DNA of 64,000 bases from Streptomyces koelreuteriae (GCF_018604545.1 NZ_CP075896.1:4092001-4156000); one strand, 5' to 3'. Counted from the stretch's first letter, positions 44,897-53,523 are shown. Made by a program: numbers and translations. Notes: a model not told the origin generated them from the letters alone.

Positions 44897-45928
44897 ATGA
44901 TCAACGAAACCGCGCTGCTGGAATCGCCGACTCTGCGCTGCAGTGTGCTCGACCGCACGGACGTACTCGACAGAGTCAACACACTGACCCTGCTGCCGGA
45001 CGGGATGCATGTGACGACGGCGATGGTGGCAACGTACTTCGAGGTCGGTCTCGAAGCCATCAAGTCACTCGTCAAGGACCACCGAACCGAGCTGGAGGCC
45101 AACGGTTACCGTCTGCTGACCGGCGAAGAACTGAGGTCCTTCAAGAACCTCAGTGGAATCCAGTCCCGCACCCGGTCCCTCGCCCTCTTCTCCCGACGCG
45201 CCGTCCTCAACGTCGCCATGCTGCTCCGTGACAGCGAAGTCGCACGTCAGGTACGTGTGTATCTCCTCGACATGGAGTACCTCGCACGCACACAGCCTGT
45301 GGAAAACCCTGTCCCGGCCGACGTCGGATCCCTCGACGACCGGATCGACCAGCGCATCACCCACATCCTGGGCAGGACAGTCGTTCCCATGTTCAACGCC
45401 CTGATCGAAACGTCGGGCGAGCACCGGCGAGAGCTCATCGCCCTACGGGCAGGCGTCCAGCGCATCGAGAAGCGACTGCAGCAGCACAACGCGAGGCTGC
45501 AGCGGCTGGAAGGCCCACGAGAAGACCGCCCCCTCGCCGGAGTCATGGCCGCCATGGACGCCATGAACGGACGCGAGTTCGAAGAGCACGTCGCCGAGCT
45601 GCTGCGCCGCGACGGCTGCACCGACGTCGTCGTCCAAGGCGGCGCGAGGGACCGGGGCATCGACATCACCGCCCTCACAGCCTCCGGGCGGCGCATCGTC
45701 GTCCAGTGCAAGAGGTTCGCTCCGCACCTCTCCATCACCAGCCCCGACGTCCAGAAGTTCGCCGGGGCCGCCAAAGTCCTGCACGAATCCGACGTGGCCC
45801 TCTTCGTGGCGACATGCCCCTTCACCCGCGACGCCCGGAACATCGCAGCCGAGAGCGGCATCACCGTGGTGCACCGCGGACTGCTGGAGGAGTGGAGCGC
45901 CGGTGCGCCGCTGAACGGTCTGGAGTAG
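44897..45928 (+). CDS. Bro-N/ORF6N-like domain fused to Mrr-family restriction endonuclease
   Basis: The 343-residue protein starts at ATG 44897 after CGGAGGG. Residues about 30-135 ('HVTTAMVATYFEVGLEAIKS', 'NGYRLLTGEELRSF', 'RSLALFSRRAVLNVAMLLRD', 'QVRVYLLDMEYL') resemble phage antirepressor-type ORF6N/Bro-N/RhuM modules. A coiled coil near 185-215 follows. The C-terminus (about 230-340) is an Mrr_cat nuclease with the PD-(D/E)xK core 'ARDRGIDITALTASGRRIVVQCKRF', in part (Asp and QxK). No methyltransferase is adjacent, so a type IV (modified-DNA) restriction or phage-sensing role is the best guess. Confidence 0.78.
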   Translation: MINETALLESPTLRCSVLDRTDVLDRVNTLTLLPDGMHVTTAMVATYFEVGLEAIKSLVKDHRTELEANGYRLLTGEELRSFKNLSGIQSRTRSLALFSRRAVLNVAMLLRDSEVARQVRVYLLDMEYLARTQPVENPVPADVGSLDDRIDQRITHILGRTVVPMFNALIETSGEHRRELIALRAGVQRIEKRLQQHNARLQRLEGPREDRPLAGVMAAMDAMNGREFEEHVAELLRRDGCTDVVVQGGARDRGIDITALTASGRRIVVQCKRFAPHLSITSPDVQKFAGAAKVLHESDVALFVATCPFTRDARNIAAESGITVVHRGLLEEWSAGAPLNGLE

Positions 45929-45979
45929 CAATCGGACCACGGCACAAAGGCCCGAAGCCGCAAGGAAAGTTTGCGGCAG

Positions 45980-46732
45980 TCAGCCCAGTTCCTTCGGCGG
46001 CGTCCGGTCCGCGTCGACCTTCTCGACCCGCTCCAGCTCACCCCACACGACGTAGCGATACGTGCTCGTGTACACCGGCGTGCAGGTCGTCAGGGTGATG
46101 TAGTGGCCCGGCTTCTTCTTCCCCGACTCCTTCGGGACCTCGGACAGGACCTTGACGTTGTACTTCGAGGTCTCGGGAAGGATGCCGTAGACCTTGTAGA
46201 CGTACCACTTGTCCTTCGTCTCGAAGACGATCGGGTCGCCCTTCTCGATCTTGTCGATCTTGTGGAACTTGGCGCCGTGGCCGTCGCGGTGAGCCGCGAG
46301 GGAGAAGTTGCCGGTCTTGCCCGACATCGGCAGGGCCGACTTGACCGGGTCGGTGTAGTAGCCGGCGACACCGTCGTTGAGGATCTTGTTCGACGTGCCT
46401 TTCTCGACCAGCACCTCACCACCGCTCATCGCGGGCACGTGCAGGAAGCCGATGCCGTTCTTGGTGTCCAGCACACCGGGGCCGCCCCGGCCGTGGGCCC
46501 AGTTGTCACGGACCTTGTCGGCCTGCTTGCCGGCCGCGCGGTCGGCGACGACGTTCGTCCACCACAGCGAGTACGCGACGAACAGGCCGAGGACCAGGCC
46601 CGCGGTGATGAGGAGTTCCCCGAAGACACTGACCGCTATGGCGATCGGGCCGGGCCGACGGCGTGCCGCGGCCCGCCGTGGCGCGGGCGCGCCGATGTGC
46701 TCTTCGTGGTCCGTGTCGGTGGTCGCTGCCAC
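45980..46732 (-). CDS. srtE: class E sortase
   Basis: The 250-residue sortase has an N-terminal membrane helix ('VFGELLITAGLVLGLFVAYS'). The catalytic domain has the His motif 'NFSLAAHRDGHGAKFHKI', catalytic Cys in 'HYITLTTCTPVYTSTYRYVVW' and the Arg after it. The Tyr-containing 'YYTDPVKSALP' loop is typical of class E enzymes, which prefer LAxTG signals. Sortases of this type anchor chaplins and other surface proteins in Streptomyces. It is downstream of a second sortase gene by 13 nt. Confidence 0.93.
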   Translation of the reverse strand: MAATTDTDHEEHIGAPAPRRAAARRRPGPIAIAVSVFGELLITAGLVLGLFVAYSLWWTNVVADRAAGKQADKVRDNWAHGRGGPGVLDTKNGIGFLHVPAMSGGEVLVEKGTSNKILNDGVAGYYTDPVKSALPMSGKTGNFSLAAHRDGHGAKFHKIDKIEKGDPIVFETKDKWYVYKVYGILPETSKYNVKVLSEVPKESGKKKPGHYITLTTCTPVYTSTYRYVVWGELERVEKVDADRTPPKELG

Positions 46733-46745
46733 TGGTCATCTGCCC

Positions 46746-47945
46746 TTAACTGACGAGCGCATCCGGCTTGCCCTTGCTGCGCGGCCGTTCCTCGACCATC
46801 TTGCCCCAGACGATCATCCGGTACTTGCTGGTGAACTCCGGCGTGCACGTGGTCAGCGTGATGTAGCGGCCGGGCTCGGTGAAGCCGGACCCGGTGGGGA
46901 CGGGCTTCAGGACGCTCGTGTTGCTCGGCGGGGTCACCGGCAGGATCGACGCCATCTTGTAGACGAAGTACTCGTCCTGCGTCTCCACGACGATCGGATC
47001 GCCCGGCGCGAGCTTGTTGATGTACCGGAACGGTTCTCCATGAGTGTTGCGGTGGCCCGCGAGCCCGAAGTTGCCGGTCTTGTCGCCCGGCATCGCGGTC
47101 TTCAGCGCGCCGTCCGCGTAGTGGCCGACCATGCCCCGGTCCAGGACACCCTTGTTGCTGGTGCCCTCGGCGATCGGCACGACCACGTCCAGCTTGGGGA
47201 TGTGCAGGATGGCGAAACCCTGCCCCGGCTCGAAGGCCCCCGGGTTGCGCTTGCCGTTCGCCCAGTCGTCCTGGAGGCTGCTCGCCTCCCGGCCGGCCTG
47301 GGCGTGCGCCCGCACATTCGTCCACCAGAGCTGATAGGTGACGAACAGCAGCATCAGCACGCCGGTCGTGATGAACACCTCGCCGATCGCCCGGCTGGCG
47401 ACGACCGCGGCGCCCGGCTTGCGCGCCTTCGCCTGCCGCCGCGCCTCGACCCGCGACAGCGGCGCCCGCCGCCCCTCCCGGGCCGGCTCCTCCTGAGCGG
47501 AGCGGGTGTCCGGAGCGCCGCCATGGCGCCCATGACGGCGTTTGGCGGCCTTTCTGCGGGCCGCCCGGCCGCCAGGGGCCGCTCCGGCCCCGCGCGGGCC
47601 CGAGGAGCCCGGAGAGCCCGTCAGGGAGTCATCGGCCGCGGGCGGCGGATCCGGTATCCGCAGCGCCACCGTCTCGTCGTCGACGGGAGGCAGGTACGGC
47701 TCCTCGGGAAGAGGCTCGTACGACGCCGGGTACGGATCGGGCTCCTGCTCCGGCACATACGGCTCTGACATGTACGGATCTGACATGTACGGCTGTTGCT
47801 GCGGGTTCGGCTGCTGCTGCGGTGGTGGCTGCGGGGAAGCGCCGTACGCCCCTGAGCCCGACCAGTCCTCGAACGCACCCTGCGCCCCGTACGACTGCTG
47901 CCCGTACGAGGTGTCGGACTCGCGCTCGGGGCGCAGCGCCGTCAC
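46746..47945 (-). CDS. srtE: class E sortase with long cytoplasmic N-terminus
   Basis: The 399-residue protein starts with GTG 47945 (VTALRPERESDTSYG), overlapping the pabA-like stop by 4 nt. The first 180 residues are a Pro/Gln/Tyr-rich and then Arg/Lys-rich disordered region ('QPPPQQQPNPQQQPYMS'). A membrane helix ('GEVFITTGVLMLLFVTYQL') and a sortase domain with His in 'NFGLAGHRNTHGEPFRYI' and Cys in 'RYITLTTCTPEFTSKYRMIV' follow. The long N-terminus may serve interactions or phosphorylation. It is in the same operon as its neighbours. Confidence 0.92.
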   Translation of the reverse strand: MTALRPERESDTSYGQQSYGAQGAFEDWSGSGAYGASPQPPPQQQPNPQQQPYMSDPYMSEPYVPEQEPDPYPASYEPLPEEPYLPPVDDETVALRIPDPPPAADDSLTGSPGSSGPRGAGAAPGGRAARRKAAKRRHGRHGGAPDTRSAQEEPAREGRRAPLSRVEARRQAKARKPGAAVVASRAIGEVFITTGVLMLLFVTYQLWWTNVRAHAQAGREASSLQDDWANGKRNPGAFEPGQGFAILHIPKLDVVVPIAEGTSNKGVLDRGMVGHYADGALKTAMPGDKTGNFGLAGHRNTHGEPFRYINKLAPGDPIVVETQDEYFVYKMASILPVTPPSNTSVLKPVPTGSGFTEPGRYITLTTCTPEFTSKYRMIVWGKMVEERPRSKGKPDALVS

Positions 47946-48580
47946 GCCGTGGCCCTGCCCACCACCGGGGCGAGCCCGGCCGACCTCGCCACCGCGCCCT
48001 GGTCGCCGCACTCCACCAGCCAGTTGGCCAGCATCCGGTGCCCGTGCTCGGTCAGCACCGACTCGGGGTGGAACTGCACACCCTCGACCTTCAGTTCGCG
48101 GTGCCTGAGGCCCATCACTATGCCGTCGTGGGTCCGGGCCGTGACCTCCAGCTCGGCCGGGACCGTCGCGGGCTCGGCGGCCAGCGAGTGGTAGCGCGTC
48201 GCCGTGAAGGGCGAGGGCAGACCCGCGAAGACACCCTTGCCCGCGTGCTCCACCGGCGAGGTCTTGCCGTGCAGCAGCTCGGGCGCGCGGTCCACGACAC
48301 CGCCGTAGGCCACCTGCATCGACTGCATGCCGAGGCAGACGCCGAAGACCGGGACACCCGTGGCGGCGCAGTGCCGGACCATGTCGACGCAGACGCCCGC
48401 CTGCTCCGGAGTGCCGGGGCCCGGGGAGAGCAGGACACCGTCGAAGCCGTCCTGGGCGTGCGCCGTCGACACCTCGTCGTTGCGCAGGACCTCGCACTCG
48501 GCGCCCAGCTGGTACAGGTACTGGACCAGGTTGAAGACGAAGCTGTCGTAGTTGTCGACGACGAGAATGCGCGCGCTCAC
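47942..48580 (-). CDS. pabA: aminodeoxychorismate/anthranilate synthase glutaminase subunit (PabA/TrpG)
   Basis: The 212-residue class I glutamine amidotransferase starts with GTG 48580 (VSARILVVDNYDSFVFNLVQ). It has the oxyanion motif 'LLSPGPGTPEQAG', nucleophile Cys in 'VFGVCLGMQSMQVAYGG' and the His-Glu pair in 'VEGVQFHPESVLTEHG'. It supplies ammonia to chorismate-using synthases for folate or tryptophan. The partner large subunit is not in the window. It is embedded in the sortase operon, as in other Streptomyces. Confidence 0.92.
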   Translation of the reverse strand: MSARILVVDNYDSFVFNLVQYLYQLGAECEVLRNDEVSTAHAQDGFDGVLLSPGPGTPEQAGVCVDMVRHCAATGVPVFGVCLGMQSMQVAYGGVVDRAPELLHGKTSPVEHAGKGVFAGLPSPFTATRYHSLAAEPATVPAELEVTARTHDGIVMGLRHRELKVEGVQFHPESVLTEHGHRMLANWLVECGDQGAVARSAGLAPVVGRATA

Positions 48581-48738
48581 TGGTTGTCCACCGTCACATC
48601 GTTGAAGGGCAGCAGCGGTTCCGCCCACGGGAAGACGAACTGGAAGAGGACGTAGACCACGGCCACGACCAGGGCGAGTGAGATCAGCGCCTTCACCCAC
48701 GTGTTCCCCGGCAGATGCCGCCAGACCCAGCCGTACAT
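48577..48738 (-). CDS. 53-residue single-pass membrane protein
   Basis: A short gene with good signals: ATG 48738 preceded by GGAAGGGACGG, and a stop overlapping the pabA-like GTG by 4 nt. The product starts MYGWVWRHLPGNTWVKAL, has one membrane helix ('ISLALVVAVVYVLFQFVFP') and ends 'FNDVTVDNQ'. Translational coupling on both sides of the sortase/pabA operon makes it very probably real. It has no assigned function. Confidence 0.85.
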   Translation of the reverse strand: MYGWVWRHLPGNTWVKALISLALVVAVVYVLFQFVFPWAEPLLPFNDVTVDNQ

Positions 48739-48791
48739 GCCGTCCCTTCCGTCGTACCACGGCACCAGACCCACGCCGTACAGCCACCAGA

Positions 48792-49469
48792 CTAACGGCG
48801 CAACGCCTCGGGTTTCCCGGCCTCCACAGGCTGGGTGGAGTCCAGGTGCGCCCAGACGATCAACCGATGACTGTGACCCCATTCCGGTTCGCACGTCGTC
48901 AGCGTCAGGTACCGGCCCGGACGCGTGTACCCGGAAGTACGTGGAACAGGGTCGATCACCTCGATGTCCGAGGGCACTGTTTTGTACGGGCCTTTGTCGA
49001 TCCGATACGTGAACCATGTCGTGCCGTCGGTCAGCACCACCGCATCGCCGCGCCGCAGCCTGGGAAAGTCCTTGAAGGGGTCGCCGTAGGTGCGGCGGTG
49101 GCCGGCGACCGCGAAGTTCCCCTTCTGCCCCAGCCGGGCGGTGTCCGCGTAGTGCCCGAGGCCCTTCTTCAAGGTGCCGGTGGTGGTGCCTTCGAGCACG
49201 GGCTTGTTCCACGTGAAACCAAGACGCGGGATGTGCATGATCGCGAAGGGCCTGCCCTGGGCGTAGGGCCCGGGCTTCTGCGGGCCCGCGGCGGTGCCGT
49301 CGGCCGGCGGACGGGGCTTCGACCACTCCTGCTCGAGCAGCTCGATCTGGTCGTCCATGACATGGTCGGCCTTCACACCGGTCCAGAACAGCACATAGAC
49401 GACGAACAGCACGATCACGCTGCCGACGGTGACGCAGAGTTCGCTGACGGTCCTGACGATCACGCGCAC
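48792..49469 (-). CDS. srtE: class E sortase, third copy
   Basis: The 225-residue protein starts with GTG 49469. The N-terminal helix 'ELCVTVGSVIVLFVVYVLFW' is followed by a sortase domain with 'NFAVAGHRRTYGDPFKDF' (His) and 'RYLTLTTCEPEWGHSHRLIV' (Cys, Arg). Compared with the other two copies, the Cys motif reads TTCEP rather than TTCTP, which hints at a different substrate or partner. A degenerate parS sequence lies inside the coding region (49206-49219). Confidence 0.92.
   Translation of the reverse strand: MRVIVRTVSELCVTVGSVIVLFVVYVLFWTGVKADHVMDDQIELLEQEWSKPRPPADGTAAGPQKPGPYAQGRPFAIMHIPRLGFTWNKPVLEGTTTGTLKKGLGHYADTARLGQKGNFAVAGHRRTYGDPFKDFPRLRRGDAVVLTDGTTWFTYRIDKGPYKTVPSDIEVIDPVPRTSGYTRPGRYLTLTTCEPEWGHSHRLIVWAHLDSTQPVEAGKPEALRR
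49206..49219. promoter_or_regulatory. degenerate parS-like sequence
   Basis: GTTCCACGTGAAAC differs from the parS consensus GTTTCACGTGAAAC at one base and sits within the third sortase gene (codons for FTWNK). ParB may bind it weakly. Confidence 0.5.
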
Positions 49470-49490
49470 CGGCGGCTCCCCCCGGCCTGG

Positions 49491-50273
49491 CTACTGCTCC
49501 ACGGGCTTCGCGTAATGCAGATCCACTGTGCCCGAGTAGCCGGGAAGAGTCACCGGCCCGTTCTCCTCGACTTTCCAGCCGAGCCCGTAGACGTTGACGT
49601 AGACCATGTAGTTCTGGATCGCCGGGGACGCCGCGAGCGTCCGCTGCAGCTTGTCCGGGTCCCCGACCGCCGTGATCTTGTACGGCGGTGAGTAGACGCG
49701 GCCCTGGAGGATCAGGGTGTTTCCGACGCAGCGCACCGCGCTGGTGGAGATCAGCCGCTGGTCCATGACCTTGATGCCCTTGGCCCCGCCCTGCCACAGC
49801 GCGTTCACCACGGCCTGGAGGTCCTGCTGGTGGATGACCAGAAAGTCGGGCTGCGGCTCGGGGTAGCCGGGGAGCTTGGCGGTGGCGTCCGGCGGGGCGT
49901 CATTGAGGGTGACCGTCAACGAGTCGCCCTTGAGCTTCTGGGTGCCCGCGCGCTGCTCCAGGGCGGCGAGCTTGAGGTCCTCCGCCTTGGAGCTGCCGTC
50001 GTCCCGCTCGGCGAGCGCCTCTATCTCCTGGCGCAGGGTTCCGTTGGTCTCGTCCAGCTCGCCGTTCTCCCGGCTGCGCTCATGGATGAGGTCGGACAGT
50101 TTCAGCAGGGAGCTGTCCGTACGGATGTTGGTGCCCTTGGCGGTGTTGAAGCTGGTGAAGAAGATCAGACCCGCGAGAGCGAAGACGGCCGCCGTGAGAA
50201 TGCGCACGGGCCGGAAGCGGCGCGCGCGCTCAGGGGTGGATCCCGTCCCGGGGGAGTCGGCAGAATTGCTCAA
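49491..50273 (-). CDS. DUF881 family membrane protein with coiled coil
   Basis: The 260-residue protein has one N-terminal membrane helix ('VRILTAAVFALAGLIFFTSF') and an extracytoplasmic coiled coil ('LLKLSDLIHERSRENGELDE'). The DUF881 domain follows ('LTVTLNDAPPDATAKLPGYP', 'VVNALWQGGAKGIKVMDQRL', 'YSPPYKITAVGDPDKL'). DUF881 proteins sit in division and cell-wall regions of actinobacteria. Next to crgA it may take part in divisome or envelope assembly. It is divergent from crgA. Confidence 0.9.
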   Translation of the reverse strand: MSNSADSPGTGSTPERARRFRPVRILTAAVFALAGLIFFTSFNTAKGTNIRTDSSLLKLSDLIHERSRENGELDETNGTLRQEIEALAERDDGSSKAEDLKLAALEQRAGTQKLKGDSLTVTLNDAPPDATAKLPGYPEPQPDFLVIHQQDLQAVVNALWQGGAKGIKVMDQRLISTSAVRCVGNTLILQGRVYSPPYKITAVGDPDKLQRTLAASPAIQNYMVYVNVYGLGWKVEENGPVTLPGYSGTVDLHYAKPVEQ

Positions 50274-50412
50274 CGTACCCTTATCTCCTTCGGCGCCACG
50301 GAAGCACTACGCTAACGGACGACCGGGGGAGCACTCAGAGTCCCCTTACGCTGCCCCGAGCCAGACCCAGATCCCTGCGCGGCCACGCAGCGCATCGACA
50401 GGAGAGACCCTC

Positions 50413-50667
50413 GTGCCGAAGTCACGTATCCGCAAGAAGGCCGACTACACGCCGCCGCCGGCGAAGCAGGCAACGGCGATCAAGCTGACCAACCGTTCCT
50501 GGGTCGCGCCCGTCATGCTGGCCATGTTCCTCATCGGCCTGGCCTGGATCGTCGTCTTCTACGTCACCGACGGCTCGCTGCCCATCGACTCCCTGGGCAA
50601 CTGGAACATCGTGGTCGGCTTCGGCTTCATCGCCGCCGGATTCGGCGTCTCCACACAGTGGAAGTAG
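50413..50667 (+). CDS. crgA: CrgA, cell division regulator
   Basis: The 84-residue protein starts with GTG 50413 (MPKSRIRKKADYTPPPAKQA) after GGAGAG. It has two membrane helices ('VAPVMLAMFLIGLAWIVVFY' and 'IVVGFGFIAAGFGVS'). Length and sequence match Streptomyces CrgA. From published work on the family, CrgA coordinates septation in aerial hyphae and interacts with FtsZ and PBPs. Confidence 0.96.
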   Translation: MPKSRIRKKADYTPPPAKQATAIKLTNRSWVAPVMLAMFLIGLAWIVVFYVTDGSLPIDSLGNWNIVVGFGFIAAGFGVSTQWK

Positions 50668-50714
50668 CACTCGCCGGACGCTGAACCCAGCTCTGCCCAG
50701 GGCTGTTCGCTGAG

Positions 50715-50914
50715 TTATCCACAGCGGTTATCCACAGGTGGAAAAGAAAGACGATCTGTGGATAACTCGTTGAGTGTTGACGCCGGTACGACGGAAGTAC
50801 CGCAGCTCGAAAACCTGTTCGCCCCCTGCCTGACCTGCGGAAACGCAGGTCAGTGACAGGGGGCACATGTGTTCCCGCACCGCATGCACAAGATTCGCCA
50901 CCCGCTGTGGACAA
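50715..50914. promoter_or_regulatory. cluster of four DnaA boxes
   Basis: TTATCCACA occurs at 50715-50723 and 50728-50736 (13 bp apart), its complement TGTGGATAA at 50757-50765, and TGTGGACAA at 50906-50914. They fill the gap between crgA and the rhomboid gene, around a terminator hairpin. DnaA-box clusters outside oriC that titrate DnaA are known in Streptomyces. This could be such a site. Confidence 0.72.
50821..50864. terminator. bidirectional hairpin between crgA and rhomboid genes
   Basis: An outer stem GCCCCCTG/CAGGGGGC and an inner stem CTGACCTGCG/CGCAGGTCAG surround a GAAA tetraloop, with small internal bulges. It lies between convergent genes and can end transcription from both. Confidence 0.85.
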
Positions 50915-50922
50915 CATCACGC

Positions 50923-51813
50923 TCAGCTGAGCTGGGCGGTCCTCAGAACGGTCAGCAGGACTACCACACCGAGGACCAGCGCACAGGTGCCGTACTGCAC
51001 CAGCGCGCGGTGCGCACGGGGGGCGTGGACCATGGCGTATCCGAGGACGACACCGGCGACGAGACCGCCGATGTGGGCCTGCCAGGAGATGTTGAAGCCC
51101 GGGCTGAAGGTGAAGATCAGGTTGATCGCCAGCAGCGCGATGATCGGCCGCATGTCGTAGTTGAGCCGGCGCATCAGCACCGCCGTGGCGCCGAAGAGGC
51201 CGAAGATCGCGCCCGAGGCGCCCAGCGTGGCCGTGTTCGGAGAGGCCAGCAGATAGGCCAGGGCACTGCCCGCGAGACCCGAGACCATGTAGAGCGCGAA
51301 GTAGCGGACACGGCCGAGGGCCGCTTCGAGGGGGCCGCCGAGCCACCACAGGCTGAGCATGTTGAACGCGATGTGCCAGATCTCCTGGTGCGTGAACATC
51401 GAGGTCACCATGCGGTACCACTCGCCTCCCGCCACGCCCTGGGTGGGCATGAAGGGCGCCGGCGGCCAGGCGCCGAGCAGGACGATGTCGGTGAGGATCG
51501 ACTCGCGGACCTGGACGGCGATGAACACCGCCAGGTTGATACCGATGAGGATCTTGGTCAGCAGCCGGGGGTCGGAGGCAATGGTGCCGCCCGCGATCGT
51601 CCGGGGCATGGCGGCCGTGGGCGCGTGCCCTGTGCCGGAGCCGGTGCGGACGCACTCGGGGCAGTGGAATCCGACGGAGGCGTTGATCATGCACTCGGGG
51701 CAGATCGGGCGCTCGCAGCGGGTGCAGCGGATGCCGGTCTCGCGGTCCGGGTGGCGGTAGCACATGGGGACGCTGTGGGCGTCCTGCGGGCTGCCCGCAG
51801 CCTGGTCGTCCAT
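50923..51813 (-). CDS. rhomboid-family intramembrane serine protease with N-terminal zinc finger
   Basis: The 296-residue protein starts at ATG 51813. Residues 18-58 form a Cys/His-rich B-box-like finger ('CYRHPDRETGIRCTRCERPI', 'CPECMINASVGFHCPECV'). The rhomboid core has six or seven membrane helices with 'WYRMVTSMFTHQEIWHIAFNML' (in part), the catalytic Ser in 'NTATLGASGAIFGLFGA' and His in 'ISWQAHIGGLVAGVVLG'. It cleaves membrane proteins within the bilayer; substrates are unknown. Confidence 0.94.
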   Translation of the reverse strand: MDDQAAGSPQDAHSVPMCYRHPDRETGIRCTRCERPICPECMINASVGFHCPECVRTGSGTGHAPTAAMPRTIAGGTIASDPRLLTKILIGINLAVFIAVQVRESILTDIVLLGAWPPAPFMPTQGVAGGEWYRMVTSMFTHQEIWHIAFNMLSLWWLGGPLEAALGRVRYFALYMVSGLAGSALAYLLASPNTATLGASGAIFGLFGATAVLMRRLNYDMRPIIALLAINLIFTFSPGFNISWQAHIGGLVAGVVLGYAMVHAPRAHRALVQYGTCALVLGVVVLLTVLRTAQLS

Positions 51814-51868
51814 GAGATCCCCTAGGTCGTGAAAGCCGTCGTGGGCAAGGCCGTGGTGGACAAAGCCC

Positions 51869-51900
51869 CGCCCCGCCCATCCTTACGGATGAGCGGGGCG
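51869..51900 (-). terminator. hairpin downstream of the cyclophilin gene
   Basis: CGCCCCGCCCATCC pairs with GGATGAGCGGGGCG around a TTAC loop with one C-A mismatch. It lies 29 nt beyond the cyclophilin stop on the minus strand and just before the rhomboid gene. Confidence 0.75.
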
Positions 51901-51928
51901 ATTGGTTCCCCTGTGGGGGCCTTCGTGC

Positions 51929-52456
51929 TCAGCGGGTCTCGATGACGACCGACTCGATGACCACGTCGTTGAGCGGGCGGTCGGTGCGCGGGTTCGTCTG
52001 GATCGTGGCGATGGTGTCCACGACCTTCTGGCTCGCCGCGTCGGTGACCTCGCCGAAGATGGTGTGCTTGCGGTTCAGCCACGCCGTCGGGGAGACGGTG
52101 ACGAAGAACTGCGAGCCGTTGGTGCCCGGGCCGGCGTTGGCCATCGCCAGCAGGTAGGGCTTGTCGAAGCGCAGGTCCGGGTGGAACTCGTCCTCGAACT
52201 GGTAACCGGGACCGCCGGTGCCGTTGCCCAGCGGGTCACCGCCCTGGATCATGAAGCCACTGATCACCCGGTGGAAGACCGTACCGTCGTAGAGCCTGTC
52301 CGTGGACTTCTTCCCGGTCTCGGGGTGCGTCCACTCCCGCTCGCCCTGGGCGAGCTCGACGAAGTTCTTGACCGTCTTGGGGGCGTGGTTCGGCAGAAGC
52401 CGGACTTCGATGTCGCCGTGGTTGGTCTTCAGGGTGGCGTAGAGCTGCTCAGCCAC
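51929..52456 (-). CDS. cyclophilin-type peptidyl-prolyl cis-trans isomerase
   Basis: The 175-residue cyclophilin starts with GTG 52456 (VAEQLYATLKTNHGDIEV) after GGAAGG. The active-site Arg is in 'TVFHRVISGFMIQGGDPLGN', with 'FEDEFHPDLRFDKPYLLAMA' and 'NGSQFFVTVSPTAWLNRKHT' completing the pocket. It catalyses proline isomerisation in the cytosol. The Trp of the cyclosporin pocket is conserved. Confidence 0.95.
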   Translation of the reverse strand: MAEQLYATLKTNHGDIEVRLLPNHAPKTVKNFVELAQGEREWTHPETGKKSTDRLYDGTVFHRVISGFMIQGGDPLGNGTGGPGYQFEDEFHPDLRFDKPYLLAMANAGPGTNGSQFFVTVSPTAWLNRKHTIFGEVTDAASQKVVDTIATIQTNPRTDRPLNDVVIESVVIETR

Positions 52457-52808
52457 GATCCTGCCTTCCGTTGTCTTTCCGTGACTCCCTGATCCTCGCA
52501 TGGACGGGGCTCCACGTCGCCTGACCTCCGTTCGCCGGGGGGAAACCGGGCGGTTCGGTTGCGGAAACCAGTCGAGTAGTCCCGGGGCGGGGGCACGGGG
52601 CAGCGATCCGTGGCATTGTCGACGACAAGCTCCTGTTGCCCCCGATTCATCCGCTATTGCACGTGATCGGCTGACGACCCGAGATGGCCCGGGGCCGATT
52701 CCCGTGACCCGGATGCGCGTCCGCGCATGCCTGGCGGCGCACCCGGAGGCATGATCCGTAAAAGGGTGGAAAGTCGAAATACCGTACGCCACCGAGGAGG
52801 AGGAACCC
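52457..52808. other. intergenic region with divergent promoters
   Basis: These 352 bases lie between the divergent cyclophilin and DUF5324 genes. I see promoter space for both and the GAGGAGGAGG ribosome binding site of the DUF5324 gene, but no further gene. Confidence 0.6.
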
Positions 52809-53510
52809 GTGACCCGCATCGACAGCGTGCGCGCCGCGACCGGTTCGGCGAAGGACAGCGTGCTGCACGCCGCGGAAGTGGTGGCGCCCTACGCCGACAC
52901 GGCCAAGGACAGGGCAACGCACTACGCACACGAGGCACGCGTACGGCTGGCGCCCAAGGTGACCCAGGCCGCCGGACAGGCACGCGTTCAGTACGGCGCC
53001 CATGTGCAGCCGTATCTGGAGCAGGCCCGTACGCATGTGCCGCCGAAGGTCGACCAGGCCGCCCACGAAGCCGCCGTCCGTACGCGCAAGGCCGCAAAGC
53101 AGGCGGCGGACTACTCCCGGCCGAGGCTTGAGCAGGCGATGGCCGCGGCCGGACCCGTCACGACCGAGGCAGCCGCCCGGAGTGTGGCCGCCATGGCCGC
53201 GCTGCGCGGTCAGGTCTCGGCCAAGGAGATCCAGAAGCTGGTCCGCAAGCAGGAACGGCGGGCGAGGGCCGGCCGTGCCCTGAAGACACTGGCGATTCTG
53301 GGCGCCCTCGCCGGGGGTGCCTTCGCCGCCTGGAAGTGGTGGGACAAGCAGGCCAACCCGGACTGGCTGGTGGAACCGCCCGCCGCGACCGAGGTGCCCG
53401 AGTCGGGTCGGCTGTCCTCCGTGGACGGCAGCGGCCAGTCGGTCCTGGACCCGGAGGTCGAGGCCAAGCAGGCCGAGGAAGAGGCCGCTCAGCGCGACGA
53501 CCGTTCCTGA
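52809..53510 (+). CDS. DUF5324 family membrane-associated protein
   Basis: The 233-residue protein starts with GTG 52809 (MTRIDSVRAATGSAKDSV) after a strong GGAGGAGGA site. The first 150 residues are amphipathic Ala/Lys/Glu helices in the style of apolipoprotein/LEA repeats ('VVAPYADTAKDRATHYAHEA', 'PYLEQARTHVPPKVDQAAHE'). One membrane helix ('TLAILGALAGGAFAAWKWW') and an acidic tail follow. The family is Streptomyces-specific with unknown role. A large hairpin ends transcription after it. Confidence 0.87.
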   Translation: MTRIDSVRAATGSAKDSVLHAAEVVAPYADTAKDRATHYAHEARVRLAPKVTQAAGQARVQYGAHVQPYLEQARTHVPPKVDQAAHEAAVRTRKAAKQAADYSRPRLEQAMAAAGPVTTEAAARSVAAMAALRGQVSAKEIQKLVRKQERRARAGRALKTLAILGALAGGAFAAWKWWDKQANPDWLVEPPAATEVPESGRLSSVDGSGQSVLDPEVEAKQAEEEAAQRDDRS

Positions 53511-53523
53511 CGGCCGCCGGGGC

